Assembly (NCBI GenBank): GCA_019418605.1
Contig: DYBN01000020.1
Location: 1 to 64,000, forward strand
Length of the DNA stretch: 64,000 nucleotides
Reading direction: 5' to 3'
From: Sutterella sp.
GTDB lineage: Bacteria; Pseudomonadota; Gammaproteobacteria; Burkholderiales; Burkholderiaceae_F
Below the pieces are notes generated by a model. The model had not been told where the DNA came from, made no database searches, and saw only the letters and a list, made by a program, of their open reading frames with translations. Position 1 is the first letter of the stretch; every line of letters begins with the position of its first letter. A program made the position numbers and the translations under genes. This document shows, in pieces, positions 27,880-39,000 of the stretch.

Positions 27880-28704
27880 ATGACGACACAACGCTTTGCG
27901 CGCATGTTTGAAAACCTCAAGGCCCGCAATGAGGGAGCATTCGTGGCCTTTGTCAACGTCTGCGACCCGTCTGAAGAAGAAAGCCTTGCAATTTTTGAGA
28001 CGCTTGTTGCCTCGGGCGTTGACGCGCTTGAGCTTGGCATTCCCTTCTCCGACCCCTGCGCCGACGGGCCGGTGATCATGGAAAGCGCCAAACGCGCGAT
28101 CGCAGCCGGCGCCACGACCGAGAAATGCATGAAGGTGATCAAGGCTTTCCGGGAGCGCCACCCCGAGGTGCCCGTGAGCCTCATGATCTATACCAACCTT
28201 GTCTGCGCCCCGGGCGTGGAAAACTTCTTTGCCATGTGCCGGGATGCGGGCGTCGACGCCGTTTTGATGCCCGATCTGCCGCTTGAGATGCGCGCCATCG
28301 ACCACAGCTTTGACATGGCGGCCGACGCCCACGGCGTGGGGCTGGTGGCAATCGCCCCGCCCAACGCAAGAAAGGAGCTCCTCGCGCAGCTCTCGCACGC
28401 AAGCGCGGGCTACGTCTACCTTCTCTCGCGCCCGGGCATCACGGGCGAAAACAACCCCGCGCACATGCCCGCTGAAGCCGTCATCGAGGGCCTAGCCGAG
28501 CACCACGCCGCCCCCGGGCTTCTGGGCTTTGGCGTGAGCACCCCGCAGCACGTCAAGGACGCCCTTGCCTGCGGCGCCTCGGGCGTCATCGTGGGCTCGG
28601 CCATCGTGCGCATCATCAACGCCAACATCGGCAACAACGCACGCATGCACGAAGAAATCGCCGCATACGTCTCGGAGATGAAGGCGGCCACGCGGCGCGG
28701 CTAG
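27880..28704 (+). CDS. trpA: Tryptophan synthase alpha chain
   Basis: This 274-residue TIM-barrel protein cleaves indole-3-glycerol phosphate to indole, which is channelled to TrpB. The catalytic Glu in ALELGIPFSDP and the Asp in CADGPVI are present, as is the phosphate-binding GFGVSTPQHV. It is the last gene of trpDBA, closed by a terminator. The upstream enzymes TrpE, TrpG, TrpC and TrpF are not in this window. Confidence 0.96.
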   Translation: MTTQRFARMFENLKARNEGAFVAFVNVCDPSEEESLAIFETLVASGVDALELGIPFSDPCADGPVIMESAKRAIAAGATTEKCMKVIKAFRERHPEVPVSLMIYTNLVCAPGVENFFAMCRDAGVDAVLMPDLPLEMRAIDHSFDMAADAHGVGLVAIAPPNARKELLAQLSHASAGYVYLLSRPGITGENNPAHMPAEAVIEGLAEHHAAPGLLGFGVSTPQHVKDALACGASGVIVGSAIVRIINANIGNNARMHEEIAAYVSEMKAATRRG

Positions 28705-28761
28705 GCAAAAAAGACCGCAAAGGGAAATCCGTTTGCGGGAAAAACCAAGGCAAAAACAAAT

Positions 28762-28796
28762 GGGCGTCCTCAAAAAGCCGGGGCGCCCCTTTTTTG
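28762..28796 (+). terminator. Terminator after trpA
   Basis: GGGCG (28762-28766) pairs with CGCCC (28784-28788), with extra inner pairs, followed by a T-run. Confidence 0.65.
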
Positions 28797-28841
28797 TCGT
28801 TTCTGGTTTTATGCGCGCCCCATCAAGGGGGCGCCGGATGT

Positions 28842-29303
28842 TTAATCAGCGACTTCGACCACGGCCAAAATCTCCACGGGACTTCCCTCGGGGAGGTCCG
28901 CGGCTCCAAGCGCCACGCGCGTGCCCACGCCCGCTTCGCCATAGAGGTCCTTAAAGAGCTGCGAGGCGCCGTTGATGACCTGCGGCTGCTCTTCAAAGCC
29001 CGGGATGCCGCGCACAAAGCCCATGACCTGCACGAACTGCTTGACGCGGTCAAGGTCTCCAAGCTCGATTTTGAGCACGGAGAGGATGTTGAGGGCCGCG
29101 AGCTGCGCGGCCTTCTGCGCCTCTTCAATCGTGAGGTCTTCCCCCACCACGCCCTTGACCTGCAGGATGCTGTCGATGTCGGGCGTCTGGCCCGAGACGT
29201 AGACGAGATTGCCCGTGCGCCGGGTAAAGGAATAAAGCCCGGCCGGAGCCGCCACCGGGGGCAGGGCAAGCCCCATGTCCTCAATTTTTTGTTCCACTCG
29301 CAT
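28842..29303 (-). CDS. RidA/YjgF family protein
   Basis: This 153-residue protein has the RidA-type core: LVYVSGQTPD near residue 35, a central V..GFV segment and a C-terminal VGTRVALGAADLPEGSPVEI stretch. RidA proteins hydrolyse reactive enamines and imines formed by PLP enzymes. This is the longer subclass, and its catalytic Arg is plausibly in the GTRVA motif. The start at 29303 is preceded by AAGGAG at a somewhat long spacing. It is convergent with trpA. Confidence 0.85.
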   Translation of the reverse strand: MRVEQKIEDMGLALPPVAAPAGLYSFTRRTGNLVYVSGQTPDIDSILQVKGVVGEDLTIEEAQKAAQLAALNILSVLKIELGDLDRVKQFVQVMGFVRGIPGFEEQPQVINGASQLFKDLYGEAGVGTRVALGAADLPEGSPVEILAVVEVAD

Positions 29304-29909
29304 TTTCTTGAAGCGTCTCCTTGATGGAATAGGTGATGGATGGCAATCCCTGCCGGCGAAACCTGGCGGATTGCCGTTGTGGTTTGAGCGCATTGTACGA
29401 AGACCAGGGCGCCCTGCCCGGCGCCGGCATTCTTTTGTCACAAAAGAGAAGAAGGGCCCCGAGGCGGCGCTTGGGGGGCCTTGCTTATAATGCGGCCTCG
29501 CATCTTGTTTTTTGACTGCCCGCGCGGGAGCAAACCGCGCGCCGGGCTTTGCCCCGCAAAAAGATCGACCGGTCAAGCGGCCAGTCCCCGAAGACCCCCT
29601 TGTTGCCGGGGCTTGTTTTTGCGTGAGCCGCATCAGCGGCGTCGTCTTGCAGATTTGAAGGCCCGCTTTCTCTCAGGCGCTTTGCCGCGCCTCTTTTAAA
29701 ACTCGAAAGACAAAAACAAGATCCCCCGAACAACCAAAACGGTTTTGCTCCAAGCCCTCAGGAAAAAGGACGGCTCCAGGGCGGCCCTTGAAAGGCCGAA
29801 GCCTCGGCCGGCGCGCTCTTAACACGCCCGCGTACACAGGCCGGGATTGAATTTTCCCGCTCTCAAAAGCAAAACCCCATTGAACCAAACGCCAACCCAA
29901 GTGACGACA
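29304..29909. other. Long intergenic region before rhlE
   Basis: About 600 bases separate the divergent ridA-like and helicase genes. TATAAT at 29486-29491 is a possible -10 for the helicase, without a clear -35. If used, the mRNA leader would be about 400 bases long. No structured RNA family was recognised. Confidence 0.4.
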
Positions 29910-31763
29910 ATGAATTCGACGCCCGACGGATTTTCCGCTCTGGGCCTTGCTCCGTGCGTACTCAAGGCAATCGCCGCCCTGGGCTACGCGCATCCCACGC
30001 CCATTCAGCAAAAGGCCATCCCGCAGCTTTTGGCGGGCCGCGACGTTTTGGCGGCCGCCCAGACCGGCACCGGCAAGACCGCGGCCTTTGCGCTGCCCGT
30101 GATCACGCGCATGGTTGAGACGCCCAAGGCGCGCGAGCCCAAGCGCGTGCGCGCGCTCGTTTTGGCTCCCACGCGGGAGCTTGCCGCGCAGATCGATGAA
30201 AACATCCGCGCCTACGTCAAGGGCACGACCTTGACCAGCACCCTTGTCTTTGGCGGCGTCAACATCAAGCCCCAGACCGAGGCGCTCGCCGCGGGCACGG
30301 ACTTTTTGGTGGCAACGCCCGGGCGGTTGCTCGATCACCTCGGACAGCACAACGTCGACATCAGCGGCGTGGAGTTTTTCGTGCTCGATGAAGCCGACCG
30401 GATGCTCGACATGGGCTTTATCCACGACATCCGCAAGATTGTGCGCGTGCTGCCCTCGCGCCGCCAGACATTGATGTTTTCGGCGACCTTCAACGATGAA
30501 ATCAGGGAGCTTGCCGAGAGCTATCTCACAGACCCCGTTGCTGTCGAAGTCGCCCGCAACAAGGAAAACGCTCTCATTGACCAGGAGGTTTTCCTTGTAC
30601 CCAAAAAGAGAAAGCGCGAGCTTCTGCGCGATCTGATTGCGCAGAACAACTGGGATCAGGTGCTCGTTTTCACGCGCATGAAGCACGCGGCAAACCGCTT
30701 GGCCGAGCAGCTTAACAAAGACGGCATCAAGGCCGCGGCCATTCACGGCAACAAAAGCCAGTCGGCGCGCACCAAGGCGCTTGCGGGCTTTAAGTCGCAC
30801 GAAATCACCGTGCTCGTTGCAACCGACATCGCCGCGCGCGGCCTTGACATCGAGGGGCTGCCGCACGTGGTCAACTTTGAACTGCCCAACGTGCCGCAGG
30901 ACTACGTGCACCGCATCGGCCGCACGGGCCGCGCAGGGATGCGCGGCCACGCGGTGAGCCTTGTTTCGCCCGATGAGTCCGACTACTTGAAGGACATCGA
31001 GCGGCTTCTCAAAAAGAAGCTTCCCGCCCGCAAGGCCGAAGGCTACGAGGGCGAGATGCCCGAAGCCCTTGCCTTGGAAGAGGCGCAGGCCGACCGCGCA
31101 AGAGCCGAAGAGCTTCTTCGCATGCGGCAGGCCCGCAAAATGTCCGGCGCGCGCAAGGCCGCGCAGGAGACGGCCGCCCGTGCTGCGCGCGAAGAAGAGC
31201 GCGCCTCGGGGCTTTCGGTCAACCCCGAAGAGCGCTTTGAAAAGAAAATCGCCCGCAGCGCCCCCGCGGCACGCCCCGCAAAGCCGCGCCGCAAGCCCGC
31301 GGCCGCAAGCGTTGCGAGGGCGCTTGAAAATCCGCGCAATGAAACGCCTTCGCAAAACGCCGGGGCAAGGGGCAATCGCAGGCAAAAGCCCGCCGGCGGC
31401 TCTGGCAGCGCCGCCGCCCTGCGCACTTCTCAAGCCTCAAAGCCCGCCCCCGGCGCCAAGAGCCTCGCTCGCAAGGCCGAGGCCGCGGCAAAGGGCCGCA
31501 TGAACAACAATGCAATCGGCAAGGCAAACGCAAAAGCCCCCGGCAGAGCCGGCCGCCTTGTGCGCGAAACCACACGCGAGGATTGGAAGGAAAAACGGCT
31601 TCTTGAAGAGCGCCGCAGGCGCGCCGCCAACATCAAGTCGACCGTGCACCGCGAGGGGCGCTGGATTGATGAAGAGCGAAGCATCAAGAGCCGGGGCTAT
31701 CACGTCGAGTCGGTGCGCTCGACGCTGCCGCCCGAGATGCAGCGCAAGCTGCGCGGCAGGTAG
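29910..31763 (+). CDS. rhlE: DEAD-box RNA helicase, RhlE type
   Basis: This 617-residue protein has a full DEAD-box core: [10 protein letters not shown] (Q motif), AQTGTGKT (about 50-57), [19 protein letters not shown] (about 160-163), SATF, and [13 protein letters not shown] with [10 protein letters not shown]. It unwinds RNA, probably in ribosome assembly or decay. After about residue 390 comes a long basic, Ala/Arg/Lys-rich tail with a conserved-looking end ([18 protein letters not shown]), probably for RNA binding. The ATG at 29910 matches the family; the upstream TTG was rejected. Confidence 0.9.
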   Translation: MNSTPDGFSALGLAPCVLKAIAALGYAHPTPIQQKAIPQLLAGRDVLAAAQTGTGKTAAFALPVITRMVETPKAREPKRVRALVLAPTRELAAQIDENIRAYVKGTTLTSTLVFGGVNIKPQTEALAAGTDFLVATPGRLLDHLGQHNVDISGVEFFVLDEADRMLDMGFIHDIRKIVRVLPSRRQTLMFSATFNDEIRELAESYLTDPVAVEVARNKENALIDQEVFLVPKKRKRELLRDLIAQNNWDQVLVFTRMKHAANRLAEQLNKDGIKAAAIHGNKSQSARTKALAGFKSHEITVLVATDIAARGLDIEGLPHVVNFELPNVPQDYVHRIGRTGRAGMRGHAVSLVSPDESDYLKDIERLLKKKLPARKAEGYEGEMPEALALEEAQADRARAEELLRMRQARKMSGARKAAQETAARAAREEERASGLSVNPEERFEKKIARSAPAARPAKPRRKPAAASVARALENPRNETPSQNAGARGNRRQKPAGGSGSAAALRTSQASKPAPGAKSLARKAEAAAKGRMNNNAIGKANAKAPGRAGRLVRETTREDWKEKRLLEERRRRAANIKSTVHREGRWIDEERSIKSRGYHVESVRSTLPPEMQRKLRGR

Positions 31764-31776
31764 AATCTGGCGCATC

Positions 31777-32247
31777 ATGGCCAAGACTGCTGCGACATTT
31801 TCGTCCCCAACGGGCCTTGCCCGCGGCAAGAGCCGCTCTCGGGCGCGCCCGCTTGTGCGCCCGTTTGCGCGCCTGGCCCGCGCGGTCCGCGCGCTTTTGT
31901 TCTGCGCGGCTGCTGCCGCTGCGCTGATCTCTTCCGGCTGCAGCACGACGACGCCCGCCATCGAAGGCGTCAAGCTCGACGAGGCCACGGTTGCGCGAAA
32001 TCTCTCGGCCCTGATGGAAGCGCCCGATCAGATGACGCTTGTGTGCACGTCAACCGAGCCCCTTTCAACGCAAAAGTCGCTTTTAAATCTCACCTTCGTC
32101 TGCCCCGAGATGCACGTCGAGGCGAGCCTCATTGAAATGCGCGACGCGGGCTGGCGCCTCATGGCCGTGGACGTGGGTCAGGAAGTGCACCGCGCCGACG
32201 GCCTGATGGGGCTGCCCTTGACGATCACGATGATCAAGCTCTTTTAA
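31777..32247 (+). CDS. Small predicted lipoprotein
   Basis: This 156-residue protein begins with a basic stretch of about 40 residues, then a hydrophobic helix ending ALISSGC, a slightly atypical lipobox, followed by STTTP. The mature part of about 100 residues has no domain I recognise. It starts 13 bases after the helicase stop and is probably co-transcribed. A membrane lipoprotein of unknown function is the best call. Confidence 0.65.
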   Translation: MAKTAATFSSPTGLARGKSRSRARPLVRPFARLARAVRALLFCAAAAAALISSGCSTTTPAIEGVKLDEATVARNLSALMEAPDQMTLVCTSTEPLSTQKSLLNLTFVCPEMHVEASLIEMRDAGWRLMAVDVGQEVHRADGLMGLPLTITMIKLF

Positions 32248-32408
32248 AGGGCCTTCCCTTTCGCCTTTGGCCGGGGCTTTGTCCCCGCGCCTCTGCTCCC
32301 TCCTCATTTGCGCCCCTCTTTCGCGCGGGCGCCCGACTCTATTTACGCCCGCAAGCCCTTCGTTGCGGTGTATCCTCCCGGCATTTGAAGATTGTGAGGA
32401 TGCACGAG

Positions 32409-34298
32409 ATGTCGCAGCAGGCCAATGACAAAAACACGCGCGTAAACAAAGACAAAGATGCTGCCGTTGCAGCAGCCAACGGCTCTTGCGATTTGGATTC
32501 CGGAGCGGCCGTCATCGACCGTCTTCGCAGGCTGCGCCGCGAGATGGCGCAGCGCTCGCTTGCGGCCTGGGTGTGCCCCACGGGAGATCCGCACCTGTGC
32601 GAGTACGAGCCCAAAGAGTGGGCCTTTCGCCGATATTTAAGCGGCTTTACGGGCTCGGCCGGAACGCTTGCCGTCACGAGCACGAGCGCCGCGCTCTGGA
32701 CAGACAGCCGCTACTGGGAGCAGGCTGAAAAAGAGCTCGCTCCCAGCGGCATCGACCTCATGCCCGACGGAGCGCCCGAGACGCCGGAGCTTGCCGCGGC
32801 TCTCTCCTCGGAACTTGACCCTGGCGCGCACGTGGGCGTCGATCCCCGCACGATGAGCAGAAAGCGCTTTCAGATGCTCAAGGCCGCCCTTCAAAAGTCT
32901 GGCCTCGTGCTCGTTTCCGACACGACGATGATCGATGCGGTTTGGCCCGAGCGCCCGGCCGCCGGGCGCGCTCCCGTGCGGCGCTTTGAGTTCGGGCAAA
33001 AGGCGGCAAGCGAGAAACTCTCGGCCGTGCGCGCGGCGACGGCCCGTGCGGGCGCCCAGGCGCTATTGCTTTCAAGCCTTGAAGACATCGCGTGGATCAC
33101 AAACCTGCGCGGGGGCGATCTTGCCTGCACGCCGGTTTTTGCGGCCTATGCGCTTGTTTTGGACAAGAGCGCGCACCTTTTTGTTGACGAAGCAAAGCTC
33201 ACGGACGATATCAAGGCGTTTTTGGCCGCAGGCGGCTTTTCCGTTTTGCCGTATGCGCAGGCCTTTACTGAGATCCCCGCGCTTTTAAAGAACCGCTCTG
33301 TGCTCATCGATCCCGCCAAAACCTCTGAAGCGCTTTTTGAAGTCCTTCAAGAAGCGGGCGTGCGGATTGTCGCGGGCGAGCAGCCCACGGAACTTATCAA
33401 AAGCCGCAAGAGCCCCGAGGAGCTCGCCCTTTTGCGCGAAACCATGCGCCGCGACGGCGCGGCAATGTGCGAGCTTTTTGCCTGGATTGAAAAGCGCCGA
33501 AGTCAAGAAAAGCCCCTCACCGAGATGGACGTCTCAAGAAAACTCTTGGCGCTTCGAAGCGAAATCCCGGGCTTTATGGGCTTGAGTTTTGAGACGATTG
33601 CGGCAGCAGGGCCCAACGCGGCGCTGCCGCACTATCAGCCAGGCGAAAAAACAGCCGCCCAAATCAAGGAGGGCGACCTTCTCTTGATCGACTCGGGCGG
33701 CCAGTACGAGGGCGGCACCACCGACATCACCCGCACGATCGTCTACGGGTGTCCGACGGATGCACAGAGGCGCGACTTTACGGCCGTGCTGCGCGGGCAC
33801 ATTCTTCTTGCGACAACGCACTTTCCGCAGGGGACCTTTGCCTCGCAGCTTGACACCCTTGCGCGCATGCCGATCTGGGAAATCGGCTGCGACTTCGGGC
33901 ACGGCACCGGGCACGGCGTGGGGTTTTGCCTGTCCGTCCACGAAGGGCCCGTCTCCATTTCGCCGCGCGCGCAGGCAAAGGCCTCCTCGCGCGTCGTCCC
34001 CGGCCTTGTGCTTTCAAACGAACCGGGGCTCTACCGGCCCGGACGCTGGGGCGTGCGCACGGAAAATCTCGTCACGCCCGTGGCGGCTGAATACGAAGTC
34101 GATCAGATGACGCCCATGCTCGTGATGGAGACGTTGACGCTGTGCCCCATCGACACCCGGCTCATTCTGACCTCCATGATGACGCCCTTTGAAATCTGGT
34201 GGGTCAACGACTATCACCGGCGCGTACGCGAGGCCCTGATGCCGCTATTGAGCGTTGAGGCGCAGGCGTGGCTTAAACGCGCAACCGAGACGATTTGA
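32409..34298 (+). CDS. Xaa-Pro aminopeptidase (M24 family)
   Basis: This 629-residue protein has the three-domain layout of large cytosolic aminopeptidase P. The C-terminal pita-bread domain has the dinuclear metal ligands: Asp in LIDSGG, Asp in TTDITRT, His in GHGTGHGVG, Glu in SNEPGLY and Glu in VRTENLV. It releases N-terminal residues before proline. GAGGA eight bases before the ATG at 32409 decided the start; the ATG at 32400 is an alternative. Confidence 0.92.
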   Translation: MSQQANDKNTRVNKDKDAAVAAANGSCDLDSGAAVIDRLRRLRREMAQRSLAAWVCPTGDPHLCEYEPKEWAFRRYLSGFTGSAGTLAVTSTSAALWTDSRYWEQAEKELAPSGIDLMPDGAPETPELAAALSSELDPGAHVGVDPRTMSRKRFQMLKAALQKSGLVLVSDTTMIDAVWPERPAAGRAPVRRFEFGQKAASEKLSAVRAATARAGAQALLLSSLEDIAWITNLRGGDLACTPVFAAYALVLDKSAHLFVDEAKLTDDIKAFLAAGGFSVLPYAQAFTEIPALLKNRSVLIDPAKTSEALFEVLQEAGVRIVAGEQPTELIKSRKSPEELALLRETMRRDGAAMCELFAWIEKRRSQEKPLTEMDVSRKLLALRSEIPGFMGLSFETIAAAGPNAALPHYQPGEKTAAQIKEGDLLLIDSGGQYEGGTTDITRTIVYGCPTDAQRRDFTAVLRGHILLATTHFPQGTFASQLDTLARMPIWEIGCDFGHGTGHGVGFCLSVHEGPVSISPRAQAKASSRVVPGLVLSNEPGLYRPGRWGVRTENLVTPVAAEYEVDQMTPMLVMETLTLCPIDTRLILTSMMTPFEIWWVNDYHRRVREALMPLLSVEAQAWLKRATETI

Positions 34299-34772
34299 CC
34301 GCCAAAGGCAAGGGAAGGCCAGGGAGGGCAAGAGAGGGCAAGAGAGCCCCGGGGCCCTCGCGCAGGTAAAGTTGTGCAAATTTCCGGCCGAAACCACCGC
34401 AAACGTCTTTGGCATTTCGTTACATTTGGCGCGGGAAAACCGCATTTTCGAGCCCTTGCGGGCCGCTTGGGCCCCTGGGGTAAACTTGTCCGGTTTATGA
34501 GCCTGCGTTTTTGGCGCGGGCTCCTTTTGAGACCTCAGTCAAGGCTCCCGCCAGCGAATCGGCGCACAAGCTCTTATTTCGCGCGCCGCTCTTTCTTTCG
34601 TGGGATGAAAGGCGAAGCTTGCCTTTTTTACCTAAAAAAAAGCGCCTTCGCGCGGCCCTTTTGTCTTTGCTTCAAGCAAAGCTCTCTTTCCGTGCTGATT
34701 TAAGAAGCCCGGCGAAGCGCTTTGCGCCGCTTGTGCGGTTTCGTGTCAACGAATAATTTTTCGCCACACCGT
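34299..34772. other. Intergenic region before RND operon
   Basis: About 470 bases without a convincing gene. Near 34331-34350 there is a 10-bp tandem duplication (GGGCAAGAGA twice), and several GC-rich stretches follow. It probably holds the efflux promoter, but no local regulator gene or clear operator is seen. Confidence 0.4.
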
Positions 34773-35993
34773 ATGCATCGCTTACTGACTCGAATCTTCA
34801 TTGCAGCAGCCGCCTCTCCCCTCGTTTTTCTTGTCTCGGGCTGCAGCGACAACACCCCCAAGAGCATCGCCCGCGCACCGATCACGGTGCAGACCGTCAC
34901 CATGAAGGCCGCCCCCGAAAACATCTGGGTGGAGACGCTCGGCTTGGTTGAAGGCGTGCAGCAGGCTGAAGTGCGCGCGCAGGTCTCGGGCATTCTCGAG
35001 AAAATCAACTACAAGGAAGGCGACCGGGTCAAGGCCGGAGACTCTCTTTTTCAGATTGACCCCGCGCCCTACCGCGCGGCCCTCGATCAAGCCACGGGCA
35101 CCGTGCGCGAAGTAAGAGCCCAGCTCGCGCAGCAAGAGCGCGAGGCGCAGCGCTACAAAAAGCTCTGGGACGCCCGCGCAGGAAGTAAAAAGGAGTACGA
35201 CGACGCCTTGAGCGCCGTGCACATCACCCGCGGGCAGCTCACGACGGCGCTTGCGGCCGAGCGCAACGCCCGCATTGAATTGGACCGCACGCGCGTGGCG
35301 GCCCCAAGCGACGGGATCGTCAGCCGCTCGCTGGTAAACACGGGCGCACTGATTTCGGCCACGGAAACGCTTCTTGCAACCATCACGCAGCCCGAAAAGC
35401 TTCGCGTGACGTTTTCCGTTTCCGAAGGGGATCTCAAGGGCGCGCAGGTGACGACCGCCAATGACGTGCGATTGCGCGTAAACGAGGCCGACATGATCCC
35501 CGCGCAGCTTGACTACGTCTCGCCCATGCTCGAGAGCAGCAGCGCGACCCTTAACCTTCGCGCCACCCTGGACGCCCCGCACGGGCTGCGCCCGGGTCAG
35601 TACGTACACGTGCAGCTGCAGACAAAGACGCTGCCCGAAGTCTTTCGCGTGCCGCAGTCGGCGGTGCTGCAAAAAGCCGACGGCACCTATCTCGTCTACC
35701 GCCTTGAAGACGGCAAGGCCCGCCAGGTGCAGGTCGAGCTCGGCACTTGGAAGGACAAGGACTGGATTGTGCTCGCCGGCCTTCGCGCGGGCGATCAGAT
35801 CATCACCAATCAGATTCAGCGCCTCAGAGACGGCTCGGACGTAAAGCTTGCATCATCGCCTGCAGCGCCTGCAGCGCCTGCGCCCTCTTCCGCCCCCGCA
35901 TCCTCGCCTGAAACGGCTTCTGCATCTGCTTCTGCGCCTGCAGCCGCAGCCGCAACCGCTTCAGCCTCCGGCAGCCAGGCCAAGGCACTCTGA
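34773..35993 (+). CDS. RND efflux periplasmic adaptor (MFP)
   Basis: This 406-residue protein opens with a lipoprotein signal ending LVSGC, then the adaptor core: a barrel-sandwich segment VRAQVSGILEKINYKEGDRVKAG-like, a coiled hairpin, and a beta-barrel with LRPGQYVHVQL. The last ~45 residues are almost only Ala, Ser and Pro, encoded by repetitive CCTGCAGCG-type DNA. It links the inner-membrane pump to an outer-membrane channel, as AcrA or MexA does. It ends 20 bases before the pump gene. Confidence 0.93.
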   Translation: MHRLLTRIFIAAAASPLVFLVSGCSDNTPKSIARAPITVQTVTMKAAPENIWVETLGLVEGVQQAEVRAQVSGILEKINYKEGDRVKAGDSLFQIDPAPYRAALDQATGTVREVRAQLAQQEREAQRYKKLWDARAGSKKEYDDALSAVHITRGQLTTALAAERNARIELDRTRVAAPSDGIVSRSLVNTGALISATETLLATITQPEKLRVTFSVSEGDLKGAQVTTANDVRLRVNEADMIPAQLDYVSPMLESSSATLNLRATLDAPHGLRPGQYVHVQLQTKTLPEVFRVPQSAVLQKADGTYLVYRLEDGKARQVQVELGTWKDKDWIVLAGLRAGDQIITNQIQRLRDGSDVKLASSPAAPAAPAPSSAPASSPETASASASAPAAAAATASASGSQAKAL

Positions 35994-36013
35994 GAGCAGC
36001 GGAGGGATAAGGG

Positions 36014-39000
36014 ATGCTCAGCAGCTTTTGCATCAAGCGGCCGATCTTTGCCACGGTCCTCTCGATTCTGATCGTGCTCGCGGGCTTTGTGGCGATGCGC
36101 GTTCTGCCGCTTTCGCAATACCCCAACATCACCCCGCCCACGGTGACGGTCTCTACGCAGTACGAGGGCGCCAACGCGCAGACTCTGGCGCGTACCGTCG
36201 CAGCCCCCATCGAAGACCAGCTCTCGGGCATCGAGGGCCTCATCTACTACACCACCTCGATTCGAGCCAATGGCGAAGTGCGCATTCAGTGCGTCTTTGA
36301 CGTGGGCACCGACCCCAACTACGCCATGCTCGAAATCAACAACCGCGTGCGCACGGCCGAGCGAAGGCTCCCCGAACCGGTGCGGCAAAACGGCGTCAAC
36401 GTCAGAAAGCGCTCCGAAGAAGTCTTGATGATGGTGGCCTACACGTCGCCCGACGGTTCGTATTCGCCCACGGAACTTGCCGACTACGCGCTTTTAAACG
36501 TCGTTGACTACCTCAAACGCTTGCCCGGCATTGGCGACGTTTCCGTCTTTGGCAACGTGCAGAGCGCCATGCGCATCTGGATGGATCCGATGCGCATGGG
36601 AAAACTCGGCGTCACGACGCAGGACATTGAAAACGCGATCAACGACAAGAACATGGAGCGAGGCGCGGGCCAAATCGGCGGCGCGCCCGTCTTGCCGGGC
36701 CAGCAGCTTTACTACACGACGAAAACCCCGGGCCAGCTTTTAACGCCCGACGAATTCGGCGCCATCGTTTTGAGGGCCGATGAAAACGGCTCGATCGTGC
36801 GCCTGCGCGACGTCGCGCACACCGAAATCGGAAAGCGCAGCTACGAGACGGTCAACGTCTTCAACGGCAAGCCTTCGATCACGCTTGGCGTCTACCTTCA
36901 GACGGGCGCCAACGCCGTGGCCGCGGCCGAGTCGGTGAAGGCCGAACTTGACCGCCTTGCGGCCGAATACCCCAAGGACAAGGTCACCCACGAGATCACC
37001 GACGATACGACGATCTTTGTGGAAGCATCGCTTCACGAAGTGCTCCAGACCCTGCTTGAGGCGGGGCTTCTCGTGTTGGTCGTCGTGTTTCTCTTTCTTC
37101 AGAACTGGCGCACGACCTTGATTCCGATGCTCGCGGTCCCCGTCTCGCTCATCGGCACCATGGCAGGGCTCTGGCTTTTGGACTTTTCGCTCAACACTCT
37201 TACGCTCTTTGCCCTGACGCTTGCCATCGGCATCGTGGTCGACGACGCCATCGTGGTGCTTGAAAACGTCGAGCGTCTGATGCGCTACGAGCACTTGAGC
37301 GCCTTTGACGCGGCCGTCAAGGCCATGAAGGAGGTGGCGGGCGCCTTGGTTGCCATCGTGCTCGTGCTCTCGGCCGTGTTCGTGCCGGTGGCGTTTTTGG
37401 GCGGCATCGCGGGCGAACTCTACCGGCAGTTTGCGGTGACGGTGGCCGTTTCGGTGGCGCTCTCGGGCTTTGTGGCGCTCACCTTGACGCCTGCGCTTTG
37501 CGCGCTTCTTCTTAAAAACGAAAAGCCCTCGACCAACCGCTTTTTCAAGGCCTTCAACACGGGGCTCTCGCACTTTACCTTCGGGTACCTGCAGCTCGTG
37601 AAGCTCGCGCTGCGCTTTCGCTACATCTCGGCCTTGATCCTCATCGGGGTCATCGCAGGCTGCTGGTTTCTCATTCAGGCCACGCCCACGAGCTTTGTGC
37701 CAAGCGAAGACCAGGGCATCGTGCGCATGAGCATGACGCTGCCCGAAGGGGCGTCCTTTAACCGCACGGAGGCCGAAACCGAAAAGGTGCGCAAGCAGAT
37801 CGAAGCCGAAATCCCGGGCCTTGTGAGCGTGCTCGTGATGACGGGCTTTGACACCCAAGGCAGCGACATCCGCCCCAACACGGCCACCTTTGTGCTAAGG
37901 CTCGACGACTGGGACAAGCGCACGGAAACTGCCTTTGACGTGCGCACGAAGCTGCAGCAGATCGCCAACCGAAGCGCCGATTCGGTGTCGGTGACGTCGC
38001 TTCCCGCCCCCATCCGCGGCCTTGGGTCGGCAAGCGGCTTTACGGGCTACATCCAGGCGCGCGGCAACGACAACGTGGAACTCCTGCAGCAGGTCACAAA
38101 CGACTTCATGGATGCACTTGCGCAACGCCCGGAATTAACGAGCTTAAGAACGTTTTTGCGCGCCGAGGCCCCCATTCTCAACGTCTCGCTTGACGAAACC
38201 AAGGCGATGCAGCTTGGCGTTTCCACGGCCGACGTCTTTGACAGCCTCACGGCCTTCTTTGCGGGCACCTACATCAACGACTTCACCCGCAACGGCCGCA
38301 TCTACCGCGTGATCATGCAGGCCGACACGTCCTACCGCATGACGCCAGCGGCCTTCGGAAAATGCTGGGTGCGCTCTAGCACCACGGGCGAGATGGTCTC
38401 GCTCGGGTCGCTTCTGACGGTTGAGCGCAACACGGGCGCCGACAGCCTTGCTCGCATGAACGGGTACCTCGCCTCGCAGTTCATGGGAGCAGCCGTGCAG
38501 GGCGTAAGTTCAGGCGACGCGATCAAAATCGTTGAAGAGACCGCGCAGGAAATGCTCCCCGAGGGCTACGCCATCGAGTGGATCGGACAGGCCTGGCACG
38601 AAAAGCGCATCGGCTCGTCGTCGTCGACCGCGTTCATCTTTGGCCTTGTGATCGTCTTTTTGATCCTTGCGGCACTCTACGAGCGCTGGTCGCTTCCGAT
38701 TGCCGTGATGCTCGCTGTTCCCTTTGCCGTTTTGGGCGCTCTGGTGAGCCTCTGGATTCGCTCGGCTCCCAACGACATCTACTTTCAGATCGGCCTGCTG
38801 GTGCTCATCGGGCTGACGGCTAAAAACGCCATTTTGATCGTGGAATTTGCCGTGCAGAAGATGCAGGAGGGGATGAATCCCTTTGATGCTGCCTTGGAAG
38901 CCGCGCACCTGCGACTGCGCCCCATCCTGATGACGTCGCTTGCCTTTGTGCTCGGCGTCATGCCGCTTGTCTTTGCCACGGGCGCGGGCGCGCAGGCGCG

